In this document: in pieces, positions 18,041-26,888 of the stretch
Layout of the letters: the number at the start of each line of letters is the position of its first letter
Position numbering within the stretch: the first letter of the stretch is position 1
Source: Acidobacteriota bacterium
GTDB taxonomy: Bacteria > Acidobacteriota > UBA6911 > JACQSX01
Assembly (NCBI GenBank): GCA_016211105.1
Contig: JACQSX010000047.1
Coordinates: 105,216-169,215, forward strand
DNA length: 64,000 nt
Reading direction: 5' to 3'
The notes under the pieces: model-generated
Seen by the model: the letters and a program-made list of their open reading frames with translations, nothing else
The model's database searches: none
What the model was told of the DNA's origin: nothing
Position numbers and translations under genes: made by a program

Positions 18041-18955
18041 ATGTATCGCTTTTCTAGCGCTCTTTTTACGTTTGCCCTGGTTGCCGGCACGGCAACCGCA
18101 GGGACCAAGGAAGAACTGATTCGTCTCCAAAGCGACATATTGCAATTGACCACGCAGATCCAGCTACTCCAAAAGAGTACCATCGAAAACGACGCCATTT
18201 TGAAGACCTTACTGGAGCAATTGAGCGATCGTGTGGCGGGGCTGAAAGTATCGATGGATACTTTAAACCAAACCTTGAGCCAGACTCTGACGCAGACGCT
18301 GCAAACCAGTCGCGCTGACAGCAAATTGGTGACCGATCAGATGGCGCAGGCGGTCCAGTCGCTCTCAATCAAACTGGATGACACGAACGGCCGTATCGCA
18401 ACTCTTTCCCAAAAACTGGAGGAGAGCAGTAAAGCTCAAGCCCAAAAGCTGAATGCCCTGACGGAGGCCGGTACTAATGTTCCACCAGATCAGTTGTATA
18501 ACGCCGCTTACAACGACTATCTACTGGGAAACTATGATTTGGCGATCCAGGCGTTTCGCGATTATCTAGAGCGATTCAAAGACTCCGAGATGGCCGACGA
18601 CGCGATGTACTATATCGGCGTTTCCTACTTCGATCAAAAAAAGTACGACCAGGCAATTCAGGCATTCGACCAACTGATCCAGTTGTATCCCAAAGGAAAT
18701 AAGGTTCCCACGGCGTACTTCAAAAAGGGGATCGCGCTTCTCGCAACACAAAAAACCACAGATGCCATCGCGCAGTTGCAATATGTTTACGCCAATTTTC
18801 CCGATACCCCTGAGGCAAATTTAGCTGCGCAAGAATTGCGTAACATGGGCGTGGAACCGGTGGCCCCTCCGCCGGCGCGGAGGAAACGATCCCTGCGTCA
18901 AGAACCAGAAAATATTTTTCGCAAACCAGAACCTAGCCGGGTTAGGTGGTGGTAA
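18041..18955 (+). CDS. cpoB: Cell division coordinator CpoB (YbgF)
   Basis: This 304-residue periplasmic protein has a signal peptide (about 1-20, cleavage after TATAG), an N-terminal coiled-coil of about 130 residues for trimerisation and three C-terminal TPR units (about 150-270: YNAAYNDYLLGNYDLAIQAF, DAMYYIGVSYFDQKKYDQAI and PTAYFKKGIALLATQKTTDA). CpoB binds TolA and coordinates outer-membrane constriction with peptidoglycan synthesis. It starts 4 bases after pal, using AAGGAG inside the pal 3' end, and is the last gene of the Tol-Pal cluster. The C-terminus has a basic Pro-rich tail. Confidence 0.9.
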   Translation: MYRFSSALFTFALVAGTATAGTKEELIRLQSDILQLTTQIQLLQKSTIENDAILKTLLEQLSDRVAGLKVSMDTLNQTLSQTLTQTLQTSRADSKLVTDQMAQAVQSLSIKLDDTNGRIATLSQKLEESSKAQAQKLNALTEAGTNVPPDQLYNAAYNDYLLGNYDLAIQAFRDYLERFKDSEMADDAMYYIGVSYFDQKKYDQAIQAFDQLIQLYPKGNKVPTAYFKKGIALLATQKTTDAIAQLQYVYANFPDTPEANLAAQELRNMGVEPVAPPPARRKRSLRQEPENIFRKPEPSRVRWW

Positions 18956-18979
18956 GTTCCGAAGAAGGAGGAGACCAAG

Positions 18980-19414
18980 ATGTCTTCCGTGAACAAGGTA
19001 ATTTTGGTAGGCCGTCTGGGAAAAGACCCCGAGGTGCGGTATACGCCGTCCGGCAGTGCGGTAGCAAATTTTTCACTTGCCACCGATGAGACGTGGAAGG
19101 ATAAGAACGGAGAAAAGCAACAGCGTACCGAGTGGCACAACATCGTGGTCTGGAATAAGTTGGCCGAAATTTGCGGGCAATATCTGACCAAAGGGAAGCT
19201 GGTGTACCTAGAAGGCAGGCTACAAACGCGCGAATGGGATGATCGAGACGGCAACAAGCGCAAAACCACGGAAATCGTGGCGACTGACATGGTGATGCTC
19301 GGAAGCAAGGGCGAGACCGGAGGACCCGGAGTCCAGCGCGAAAGCCAGCGCCAGCCCCTACCGACCGCTGAAGCCCCGGATGTCGCGATTACCGACGACG
19401 ATATCCCCTTTTAG
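18980..19414 (+). CDS. ssb: Single-stranded DNA-binding protein
   Basis: This 144-residue protein has an OB fold starting [20 protein letters not shown] and containing [14 protein letters not shown] and [13 protein letters not shown], followed by a short Pro/Gln-rich linker and the acidic tip DDDIPF, the peptide that recruits partner proteins. It binds ssDNA as a tetramer during replication and repair. A strong AAGGAGGAG precedes the ATG, 24 bases after cpoB, so it may share the Tol-Pal transcript. Length and tip are typical. Confidence 0.95.
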   Translation: MSSVNKVILVGRLGKDPEVRYTPSGSAVANFSLATDETWKDKNGEKQQRTEWHNIVVWNKLAEICGQYLTKGKLVYLEGRLQTREWDDRDGNKRKTTEIVATDMVMLGSKGETGGPGVQRESQRQPLPTAEAPDVAITDDDIPF

Positions 19415-19663
19415 GAAGTCCACGCGGTGAAAAATGTTGTCTCGCCTGAATCCCTGCGACCAGGTCTCCGGAGAATGTTCACCTCCAGGCCAGCACCCAT
19501 GCTGGGCGTACACGGCTGGCACTTCAATCGCGGCGGCCTGAGCAAACGCTCCTGGATTAGAATTAGCCAGCTCCGAAACCCTTGTCCGGGATTTGCCGCG
19601 CTTGGCCACGATGGGATCTTGCAGTGCTCGATTCTAAGCGACTCGCAAAGACCCTCCCACGGC

Positions 19664-19837
19664 TTATTCACCCTTGCCTGTTTCGATTTTGCCGACGTAC
19701 TTTTCAGGATTCTTGTCGAACTGCTTCTTACAGCCGGGTGCGCAAAAAAAGTACACGCGTCCTTGGTACTCCGATTTTCCGGCTGCTTGTTGCTCATTCA
19801 CCTGCATCTTACAAACGGGATCGATATGGCTCGCCAT
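19664..19837 (-). CDS. YHS-domain protein, 57 residues
   Basis: The product starts MASHIDPVCKMQVNEQQAAG and continues with YQGRVYFFCAPGCKKQFDKNPEKYV, the YHS/TRASH-like metal-binding motif with cysteines in DPVCKM and FCAPGC. Such small domains bind soft metals and are often stand-alone or fused to copper ATPases. AAGGAGGAG lies just upstream of ATG 19837, fixing a start well inside a longer open frame. The gene lies just beyond hpnI on the same strand; a role in hopanoid work is not implied. The 249 bases to ssb hold nothing recognised. Confidence 0.85.
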   Translation of the reverse strand: MASHIDPVCKMQVNEQQAAGKSEYQGRVYFFCAPGCKKQFDKNPEKYVGKIETGKGE

Positions 19838-19850
19838 GATCTCCTCCTTC

Positions 19851-20996
19851 TTAAGCTGGACGCAGTTTACCATCCTCGACGACAAACTGATTTCCCCGCC
19901 AAAAAACGCGTCGACTCGTATAACTACCAATCCACACCGCAAGGGCGAGGAAGTCGCTGACGGGAATCAGCCACAGATCTCGCAGCAACCGACGCTGTTT
20001 CAACACACAGAAACCGAGCACAAGACCAACGGTTAATCTTATACCCAGCATAGCTACCAGCAGCAGCCAGCTCCACCGCGCTCCTCCCGCAGCAAGGACT
20101 GCAAGTACGGCCCACGGTAAGCCAAACGTGAGAACCACTCCTGCATAACCACGAGGTCGCGAAGCCCGGGTGCTTCGTGCCCACCGCAGTTGGTGCCGCA
20201 CAAAATCAGCAAAGGAATAGTCGGGAAGCCAATGGTCAACGACGGCATCCGAAAGCACCACCTGGAAGCCTGCTGCCGCGACGCGCCGGCCCAGCTCAAA
20301 GTCGTCAGCGAGGTAGTCCACCAGGGCTTCAAAGCCCCCAGATGCGCTCAATGCGTGGCGCGTGACGGCCAGCGTCGAGCCAAGGCCGAAATGCATCCCC
20401 CCCTCCACCTGAAGCGCAGTCAGTACACCTCCGGCAAAGCCTAGGTTGGTCATCGCTTCCATTCTCGAGCCGATCGTATGTTCTCCGATTCCACGATACA
20501 GGCAAGTAACCATTCCCACCTGTGAATTAACAAAGGGAGTCATCACACCACGCAAATAATCTGTGCCCACGCGGATGTCGCCGTCATTTACCAGCACGTA
20601 TTGGTATCCTGCGGCGGCCAACATCTGGATAAGATTGCTCACTTTCAGATTGGCTCCCAAAATCTTCGGACAAATCACCAAACGAATCGATTGATCTGGA
20701 AACTCCTTGATGAGGCGTTGAACCATTGGAATGGCGGCATCCTTCGGGTCACTGACACCAAAGATGATCTCGAATTCCGGATAATCCTGGAGGCAGTGGC
20801 TGCGGAAATTCTCGTAGGCCTGTGGGTCAGCACCGCTCAGCGGTTTCAGAATCGAAACCGGCGGGGCGAAAGTCATCGGCGCAAACGTCTTACGTTGATG
20901 CAGGAAGCGTCGAGCGCCCCAAAGGCACAAAATGTAATAACCAACGCTGCAAAAGGTCCCAAGAACGGTGATGATCTTTAATAAAAGCTCCGCCAT
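19851..20996 (-). CDS. hpnI: Hopanoid glycosyltransferase HpnI
   Basis: This 381-residue membrane GT2/GT21-like enzyme resembles ceramide glucosyltransferase: an N-terminal helix, then PPVSILKPLSGADPQAYEN, the metal-binding VNDGDIRVG, the acidic YLADDFELGRR, the QLRWARSTR (Q/RxxRW) motif, and three C-terminal helices. HpnI attaches N-acetylglucosamine to bacteriohopanetetrol, the first step to composite hopanoids. Placement in the hopanoid locus supports HpnI over a sphingolipid role. I use ATG 20996 (MAELLLK); the ribosome site is weak. It follows the two small transporters, with a short gap. Confidence 0.87.
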   Translation of the reverse strand: MAELLLKIITVLGTFCSVGYYILCLWGARRFLHQRKTFAPMTFAPPVSILKPLSGADPQAYENFRSHCLQDYPEFEIIFGVSDPKDAAIPMVQRLIKEFPDQSIRLVICPKILGANLKVSNLIQMLAAAGYQYVLVNDGDIRVGTDYLRGVMTPFVNSQVGMVTCLYRGIGEHTIGSRMEAMTNLGFAGGVLTALQVEGGMHFGLGSTLAVTRHALSASGGFEALVDYLADDFELGRRVAAAGFQVVLSDAVVDHWLPDYSFADFVRHQLRWARSTRASRPRGYAGVVLTFGLPWAVLAVLAAGGARWSWLLLVAMLGIRLTVGLVLGFCVLKQRRLLRDLWLIPVSDFLALAVWIGSYTSRRVFWRGNQFVVEDGKLRPA

Positions 20997-21018
20997 TCTA
21001 TACTCAATGTCCCGACCG

Positions 21019-21387
21019 TCATCCCGCCCATACAAAGGCCACGCCGATGCAGACCAGCAACACCCCCATCCAGCGGACGATACTCACCTGCTCGTCCAGC
21101 ACGAATCTCGCGCCCATCGTACCGACGACATAACTGAGCGCCGTTGCTGGCACTACAAAGCTGACATCTTCCCAAGATAGCAGGACCAGCAGCGAGAAGA
21201 ACCCAATGGCCATCAATGTGATTCCAATCCACATCCATCCTGTGCGGAAAGCCCGGCCTAACAGTTGAAGTACGGCAAGCGGAGCAAAATCTTTCACCTC
21301 GCCGATCCGCTTCATTACGTGTGACAGGGTGATTTCCCCGCCGGTGCTGGACAGTACAATCATTGTCACAAACAGCGCCGTGCGCAC
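21019..21387 (-). CDS. SMR/EamA-like four-helix membrane protein B
   Basis: This 122-residue protein has four hydrophobic segments (LFVTMIVLSSTGGEITLS, a WMWIGITLMAIGFFSLLVLL region, VVPATALSYVVGTMGARFVL and WMGVLLVCIGVAFVWAG), the half-size EamA/SMR layout also seen in ArnE/ArnF. The likely start is GTG 21387: a GAGGGA lies 6-8 bases upstream, and the stop of the upstream partner (21390-21392) falls between the two, so translation is coupled. Together with the preceding gene it probably forms a heterodimer. Position between hpnJ and hpnI suggests a hopanoid or undecaprenyl-linked substrate, which is inference. Confidence 0.75.
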   Translation of the reverse strand: MRTALFVTMIVLSSTGGEITLSHVMKRIGEVKDFAPLAVLQLLGRAFRTGWMWIGITLMAIGFFSLLVLLSWEDVSFVVPATALSYVVGTMGARFVLDEQVSIVRWMGVLLVCIGVAFVWAG

Positions 21388-21389
21388 GA

Positions 21390-21782
21390 TCAATCCCTCG
21401 CTGTGGTATTCGGTGGCGTGCCACTCACCAGCACCACTCCCAAGCAGATCAGCCCTACCCCCAGCCACCGCAATGAGGTTACAATCTCGCCAAGGAGCAC
21501 ATATCCGAGTAACGGCACGATCGCATACCCGCTGGCTGACGCGGGCATGACGTAGCTGTAATCGGCCCACGAAAGCACCAAGAGGTAGGAAACAAAAAAG
21601 AGCAGGAGACTACTTATTCCCAGCCAAATCGTACCGTTGCTCAACATCTTTACAAAAACAGCGCCCAGCAGCGTCGTTGACCAGTCATTGATTGCGCCAA
21701 TCTGCTTCATCCCCATGCTCAGAAGGATATTGCCCAGCGAACTAAAAGACACGATCAGAACCAGCAGAGCGTAGGTCTTCAT
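21390..21782 (-). CDS. SMR/EamA-like four-helix membrane protein A
   Basis: This 130-residue protein has four hydrophobic segments starting MKTYALLVLIVSFSSLGNIL, then WLGISSLLLFFVSYLLVLSWADYSY in the middle and a C-terminal WLGVGLICLGVVLV helix. LSWADYSYVMPASASGYA is a typical EamA/SMR inner motif and its counterpart LSWEDVSFVVPATALSYV is found in the next gene, so the two arose by duplication. Proteins of this size work as pairs in drug export or lipid-linked sugar flipping (ArnE/ArnF). ATG 21782 is chosen; an upstream in-frame ATG at 21806 preceded by GAAGAAAG is possible. It follows hpnJ by 67 bases. Confidence 0.75.
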   Translation of the reverse strand: MKTYALLVLIVSFSSLGNILLSMGMKQIGAINDWSTTLLGAVFVKMLSNGTIWLGISSLLLFFVSYLLVLSWADYSYVMPASASGYAIVPLLGYVLLGEIVTSLRWLGVGLICLGVVLVSGTPPNTTARD

Positions 21783-21849
21783 TTGTAAGGCTTTCGGAGA
21801 TCGCATCTTTCTTCGAGCTGGGGGGATGATTCCGGTTGGGGTTGGCGAT

Positions 21850-23319
21850 TTATGTCGCAACCGCGGGTTTCTCCGAGCTGTCTTTACGCGCATATTTCCA
21901 ACGCTCGGCGCGCACTCGGAGGTAACTCATGGCCTCGTGATAGAGGCGCGCTCTCTCATGCGCATTCCACAGGGCCTTGCGCGTGATGCGCCAGATCACC
22001 CGCGGACGAAAATAGTAGGAGTCATAGAAACGATTGACCGCAGCCATCATTTCCTCGCGTGGAAGATTCAGGTACGCGATATGCGGGAGCTGGTGACCCC
22101 CTGAATCAGCAAGAGCCTCTGTCACTAGATATTCGTTTTTGACCACGTATTGATAGAGCTCCGTACCCGGGTAGGCATGCGCTATTGAGACCTGGATCGT
22201 TTCGACGTCAAGCTCTTTGGCAAACTCAATTGTGCGCTGGATGGTTTCGCGCGTCTCACCCGGCAGGCCGACGATGAAATCTCCATGGATCGCAATACCC
22301 ACTTCTTTACAATTCTTGACGAATTCCCGAGCCATCTCCACAGTCGTCCCTTTTTTGATATTTTTCAAGATCTGAGGATCGCCGGACTCAAAGCCTACAA
22401 TGAAGAGTCGCGCGCCCGCATCGGCCATCGACTTCAGCGTCTCATAATCGCTGTGCACGCGTGCCGTACAGGACCAGCGAAACTTCAGAGGCTTAAACTT
22501 CGCGCACAAGTCAAGGACACGGTCCTTCCGGATATTGAATGTGTCGTCGTCAAAGAACAACTCTTTGACCTGCGGGAACATCTCCAGCGCCTGACGAATT
22601 TCTTGCACCACATTGTCAGAAGAACGCACACGCCAGGCATGGCCCGAAAGCGTCTGCGGCCACAGGCAGAAAGTGCAAAGAGCAGGACAACCGCGCGAAG
22701 TGTAAAATGAGACAAAGGGATGCAGCAGAAAGGGCACGTCGTAGTTCTCAATCACCAAGTCACGCTTATAAACGTCGGTTGCAAAGGGAAGCCGATCCAG
22801 ATCTTCCGTTTCTAAGTTCGGCCGCGGAGCGTTGTGCGTTATCTTGCCGTTCTCTCGATAGCTGATCCCGAGAATTTCGCTCAGCGGTTTTCCCTGCGCG
22901 AACTCCACCACGGCATGGTCAAACTCGCCACCGACCACAAAGTCGATGTCCCCGCTGGCCATCAAGCTCTCCACCGGCAACACTTGCACATGCGGGCCCA
23001 CAAAAGCTACCTTCAAGTCTGGGTTGGCCTCCTTCATGAGTCGCACTAGACGCACATCGTTTGAAAAGCCGACCGTGGAGGTGAACAGGACGAGAAAGTC
23101 ATAATCGCGGGAGATCTGAATTGTCTGAGCAGGGGTAGTCTGATGGGGCGCTGCATCCAGCAGGCGGCTGCCGGGCAGCATCCCTGCTGCGTACGTGAGC
23201 CAGACTGGGTACCAATACGATTCGATCTCTCGCGTTGCCGGCCAGCGAGAACTAGCTCCCCCGTCAAAACCATCGAAGCTCGGAGGATTCAGCAGAAGCG
23301 TTTTCATCACCGACCCCAT
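21850..23319 (-). CDS. hpnJ: Hopanoid cyclitol ether radical SAM protein HpnJ
   Basis: This 489-residue enzyme has an N-terminal cobalamin-binding-like domain (about 1-170: LLLNPPSFDGFDGG, DYDFLVLFTSTVGFSNDV and DIDFVVGGEFDHAVVEFAQG) and a radical SAM domain with YTSRGCPALCTFCLWPQ near residues 205-221. The sequence and context fit HpnJ, which converts bacteriohopanetetrol glucosamine to the cyclitol ether in composite hopanoid synthesis. AAGGAG lies 6 bases before ATG 23319, a good start. It is upstream of the two small transporters and hpnI. The B12 need suggests the host makes or imports cobalamin. Confidence 0.88.
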   Translation of the reverse strand: MGSVMKTLLLNPPSFDGFDGGASSRWPATREIESYWYPVWLTYAAGMLPGSRLLDAAPHQTTPAQTIQISRDYDFLVLFTSTVGFSNDVRLVRLMKEANPDLKVAFVGPHVQVLPVESLMASGDIDFVVGGEFDHAVVEFAQGKPLSEILGISYRENGKITHNAPRPNLETEDLDRLPFATDVYKRDLVIENYDVPFLLHPFVSFYTSRGCPALCTFCLWPQTLSGHAWRVRSSDNVVQEIRQALEMFPQVKELFFDDDTFNIRKDRVLDLCAKFKPLKFRWSCTARVHSDYETLKSMADAGARLFIVGFESGDPQILKNIKKGTTVEMAREFVKNCKEVGIAIHGDFIVGLPGETRETIQRTIEFAKELDVETIQVSIAHAYPGTELYQYVVKNEYLVTEALADSGGHQLPHIAYLNLPREEMMAAVNRFYDSYYFRPRVIWRITRKALWNAHERARLYHEAMSYLRVRAERWKYARKDSSEKPAVAT

Positions 23320-23429
23320 GACGACTCCTTATTTAAGTGTGTGTGAATCAATCGGCGACAAGCACCGCCGCTCAACGAGACCGCATTCTACATGAAATCT
23401 TTAGCCATAACCTAGTGTCCCGTTGAGGG

Positions 23430-24731
23430 CTACGGAAAAATGCTGGCTAACCGACCGGTGTTCTTGAAAAGCTGCAGTTGTGCCTGCTGGTATTCATGCT
23501 CGGTGTCGAGGAACGCCAGCCACTTGTCGTTTTCCTCGAGTCGGGCCCGTTCCAGATCGCGCAGGTTCGCGCGTCCCTCATCGAACCGTGCCTGCAACAA
23601 ACGGACGTTTTCCCCGGCCAATTTGAGTTCTAATCGCGCTACTTCCCTGGCGGCGTTTGCTTCCCGCGTACGCCCAGCCTGGCGACGTACTTCCACGGTC
23701 AGGTCAAATCGCTTGTTTTCCAGCTCTGCCCGCGCCGCTGCCAATTCGCTCTGCGCCAATTGAACCGCTGCTGACGTCTGCGCGCTGTAGACAGGGATCC
23801 TGACTTGCACGCCAAGGTTCAGGTTGTGCCGTTGAAAGCGGCGAAAAAACTCATCGTAGTTGTTCAGGCGACTAAGAATCGAGTATTCACCCACCAAATC
23901 TACCGACGGCCAATGACCTCCACGCTCACCTTCCAACCGATGTTCCCGCGCTCGCAGTTCGTGTTCTGCCTGCTGCAATTCGACGTTATTGGTGATCGCA
24001 AGATCCACAAGTTCAGGGATCGATTGCCGGGATTCGAGGCCCAACTTCTCGGGAACAAGTTCAAGACGGTCGGGCACAATCCCGGTCAAGCTTCGCAGCT
24101 CTTCTTCCAGGACCTCATCGTGACCTTCAACCCGAGCGATCCGCTGTTCAACGCGGGCTGCGGCCACTTCCGAGCGCGTTACTTCTATAGGTAGCTCTAG
24201 CCCCTCGGTTACTCGCTCCCGGGTAAAGTTCAGGATCTTGCGTGCGCTCTCACGCTCCCTCCGCAATAGTCCCAGGGAGTGGCGCCCCTTGGCCAGTTCC
24301 AGATAGGCTGAGACGGTGCGCAGAATCACGGCGCCACGCACCTGTTCGAGATTCAAGCGCTGAACTTCTCTCCGTTCTTCTGCGGCGCGGAGCTGTCCCC
24401 GCAGCGGCGGGTTAAAAAGCGCCTGGATGTAAGAGAGATTGAACACGGAAGGCGCCGCCCCACCGGGCGTCTGGGGAAACCCATTGGTGTAAGCCGCTCC
24501 CGATCCGGTGTAAAAATTGGGTAGAAACTGAGACCGGTTCGCGCTTACCGTTCTTTCCGCCACGAACTGCTGCGCGCGCGCCAACGCAAGCTCGCGGCTG
24601 TTTTGCAAGGCCAGTGCCACCGCACGCTGAATCGTGAGTCCCTCCGTCTCCTGCGCGTGCAGCGCGGCAGGAGCCGACACATGCCATACCCCCCACATTA
24701 AAAAGATCGTAGTCCATCCACTTTTATTCAT
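23430..24731 (-). CDS. TolC-family outer membrane efflux protein
   Basis: This 433-residue protein has a signal peptide (about residues 1-26, ending ALHAQE) and two outer-membrane efflux protein repeats (about 35-215 and 230-425), each with long alpha-hairpins rich in Ala, Arg and Glu, for example ELALARAQQFVAERTVSANR and VEVRRQAGRTREANAAREVA. It would form the trimeric outer-membrane duct of a tripartite exporter. Its start overlaps the permease stop by 8 bases and all four genes of the unit overlap, so a single operon is clear. The order is HlyD adaptor, TPR, permease, TolC. Confidence 0.85.
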   Translation of the reverse strand: MNKSGWTTIFLMWGVWHVSAPAALHAQETEGLTIQRAVALALQNSRELALARAQQFVAERTVSANRSQFLPNFYTGSGAAYTNGFPQTPGGAAPSVFNLSYIQALFNPPLRGQLRAAEERREVQRLNLEQVRGAVILRTVSAYLELAKGRHSLGLLRRERESARKILNFTRERVTEGLELPIEVTRSEVAAARVEQRIARVEGHDEVLEEELRSLTGIVPDRLELVPEKLGLESRQSIPELVDLAITNNVELQQAEHELRAREHRLEGERGGHWPSVDLVGEYSILSRLNNYDEFFRRFQRHNLNLGVQVRIPVYSAQTSAAVQLAQSELAAARAELENKRFDLTVEVRRQAGRTREANAAREVARLELKLAGENVRLLQARFDEGRANLRDLERARLEENDKWLAFLDTEHEYQQAQLQLFKNTGRLASIFP

Positions 24732-25926
24732 AGCGCAGTGCTTCCGTTGGTTGAAGTCTGGCAGCCTTATTGGCTGGCAAGTACCCGAAGAGAATACCCG
24801 TGAGACAAGACACCGTGAAGGCCACGACCACGGAAAGGCGGGAAATTGGGATCACCAAATTCCCAGGGATTAGGGGACGAGCAAGGATGGGAATAAGAAT
24901 GGCGATCACTATACCTGCGATCGCGCCGGTGCCGCTGATCATTAGGGCTTCGATCAAAAACTGGTACAAAATTTCTCGCGATCGCGCGCCGATGGCCTTG
25001 CGTATCCCAATCTCCCGTGTTCGTTCCGTAACCGTCACCAGCATGATATTCATAATGCCAACGCCGCTGATCACCAGCGCCATACACGCAATCAGCAACA
25101 GCGTAACGGTTAGAGCGGCCGAGATCTTCTGCGCAGCCTCAAGGATTGAAGTAAGGTTTTGCACATTGTACGCCGCTCCCGGGCGGTGTTGGCTTTTCAA
25201 GACCTGCTCTACCTGACGCGTGACCAGTATGACGTCCTCGGGGCGCGCCGACTGAACGTACAGAACTTTAAGAAAGTCGACGCCGGTATAGTAACGCAAT
25301 AATGGAAATGGAATAATGACCGACTCGCGCGTGATTTCCGATTGGCCGAATGTCGCGACGCGCTCCCGAAATACGCCGATCACGGTAAAGCTGAGCTCGC
25401 CTACGCGGATATCCTTTCCGATGGGATCGTCGTTCCGAAATATCACCTTCGCCAGTTCCTCGGTCAGGAGGCAGACCTTACTACGCGATTCCATGTCACC
25501 GTTGTCAAAAAACCGCCCGCGCAGGATCACCAAGTTCCGAATACGTTGAAAACCGGTCGTAACTCCCACCAAATTTACCGGATGTTCCACGCTGGCAACG
25601 ACTACCGTCATTGGAGTCTCACGCGTCCCTGCCACTTCCACAACTTGTGGGATCTCCCGACGTACGACCTCCATGTCTGCCAGAGAGATTTCGTCTCCCA
25701 GAATTGTCGCCTGCTGCGGCCCCGAGCGTATAAGTTCTGCATAAATGAGGTTGGAGCCCACCCCTTCGATTTGGGCGATGATATAGCGCTTTCCGGTTAA
25801 CGACACCGTCACGACCAAGACGATGCATGCGCTGCCGATGACCACGCCCAGCATTGTCAAAAATGCCTTTACCTTGTTCGTCCGCAGCGCATCCAATGCG
25901 ATGCCCCAAATTTCACCGCTACTCAT
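24724..25926 (-). CDS. MacB-like ABC transporter permease without ATPase domain
   Basis: This 400-residue protein has an N-terminal helix (TNKVKAFLTMLGVVIGSACIVL), a MacB periplasmic core domain (about 45-240) and three FtsX-type helices at the C-terminus (about 270-395) with GVGIMNIMLVTVTERTREIGIRKAIGA and YLPANKAARLQPTEALRYE. MacB normally carries an N-terminal nucleotide-binding domain of about 220 residues; here it is missing and no ATPase gene is nearby. Start and stop overlap neighbouring genes by 4 and 8 bases. Type VII ABC systems of this form expel substrates from the periplasm through TolC rather than across the inner membrane. Confidence 0.85.
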   Translation of the reverse strand: MSSGEIWGIALDALRTNKVKAFLTMLGVVIGSACIVLVVTVSLTGKRYIIAQIEGVGSNLIYAELIRSGPQQATILGDEISLADMEVVRREIPQVVEVAGTRETPMTVVVASVEHPVNLVGVTTGFQRIRNLVILRGRFFDNGDMESRSKVCLLTEELAKVIFRNDDPIGKDIRVGELSFTVIGVFRERVATFGQSEITRESVIIPFPLLRYYTGVDFLKVLYVQSARPEDVILVTRQVEQVLKSQHRPGAAYNVQNLTSILEAAQKISAALTVTLLLIACMALVISGVGIMNIMLVTVTERTREIGIRKAIGARSREILYQFLIEALMISGTGAIAGIVIAILIPILARPLIPGNLVIPISRLSVVVAFTVSCLTGILFGYLPANKAARLQPTEALRYE

Positions 25927-26888
25927 GGTTTCTCCGCTCGACGCAAGCTGGCGCGCGCACTTTCGCGATTCGGGTCAAGTTGCAGCGCCGCCCGATACTC
26001 CCCTGCGGCCTCTGCCCGTTTCCCCTGGAGCTCATAGAGCCGTCCCAACCACTCATGCGCCGAGGCATGCGAGGGAAAATCACTCCTCTGTGGAACCGTC
26101 GCCAAATAAGATTTCAGAAATTGCTCCGCTTCTGGCAGTTGCCTGTCGGCCAGGATGCGCCCAACACCTCGATAATATGCCAGTCGCTGGTCGAGAGGAT
26201 TCACGCGCGCTCCTTTCTCCACGGCTTCCGCCATCCTGGCGTCCTTTCGCTCCTGATAAAAGTCAGCAGTCTCGAGATACGGCTCCATCCGCTGGGGTTG
26301 CAAATCCAAAGCTCGGCGATATTCTGACTCAGCCTGCTCGGACTTCTCTAACCGAATCCAGTACGTCGCGCGGGCCAAGTGTCCTTCCACTGGGTCCAAT
26401 GCGGCGATCGCTTCTGCCTGCTGCCACGCCTTCGCCTTATCACCCCCGACAATCCACGGCGCCTCGAGGTAAAAGTCGATCAGATCGCGCCGCGCCGTGA
26501 TATTTGAAGGCTTCCGGCGTACCGCCTCTTCAAACTCTCTCCTCACCTTTCGCGCGAGGAAAAAACTACGACTCTCTTTCGCTTTTCCCCCGTAGGCGCG
26601 CCCAAGCCACTGGTGATATTCGGAGTTCTGAGGATCAAGACTCACGGCGTTCTCCGCATACGTAACGGCATGGTCATAATCGCGCAGCTCGTAGTAACAG
26701 CGCGCAAGCCAATACTGCAGTTGCGCGTTCCGGGACACTTCGCCGGTGGCAGCCCGCAATGTCGCCGCCGCTTCCCGATAATTCCCTGTTTCAAACTGAC
26801 CCTGCCCTTTCTGCAGAGGCAGATCCGCGGCCTGCACAACTACCGGGGTCAGCGACAACCAACTGACAATGAAAAGGGGACAGATCAT
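25923..26888 (-). CDS. TPR-repeat periplasmic protein
   Basis: This 321-residue protein has an N-terminal signal-like segment (MICPLFIVSWLSLTPVVVQA) and at least five TPR-like units, for example AQLQYWLARCYYELRDYDHAVTYAENAVSLDPQN, and a late unit AHEWLGRLYELQGKRAEAAGEYRAALQLDPN. TPRs mediate protein contacts, so it may be an assembly or coupling factor of the exporter. It overlaps the HlyD adaptor stop and the permease start by 4 bases each (ATGA-type), showing tight translational coupling. No enzyme motif is visible. Confidence 0.82.
   Translation of the reverse strand: MICPLFIVSWLSLTPVVVQAADLPLQKGQGQFETGNYREAAATLRAATGEVSRNAQLQYWLARCYYELRDYDHAVTYAENAVSLDPQNSEYHQWLGRAYGGKAKESRSFFLARKVRREFEEAVRRKPSNITARRDLIDFYLEAPWIVGGDKAKAWQQAEAIAALDPVEGHLARATYWIRLEKSEQAESEYRRALDLQPQRMEPYLETADFYQERKDARMAEAVEKGARVNPLDQRLAYYRGVGRILADRQLPEAEQFLKSYLATVPQRSDFPSHASAHEWLGRLYELQGKRAEAAGEYRAALQLDPNRESARASLRRAEKP

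Noticed and set aside
19358..19797. Minus-strand frames between ssb and the YHS gene
   Set aside because: They overlap ssb antisense or run through the YHS gene in another frame, lack ribosome sites and have no family features.
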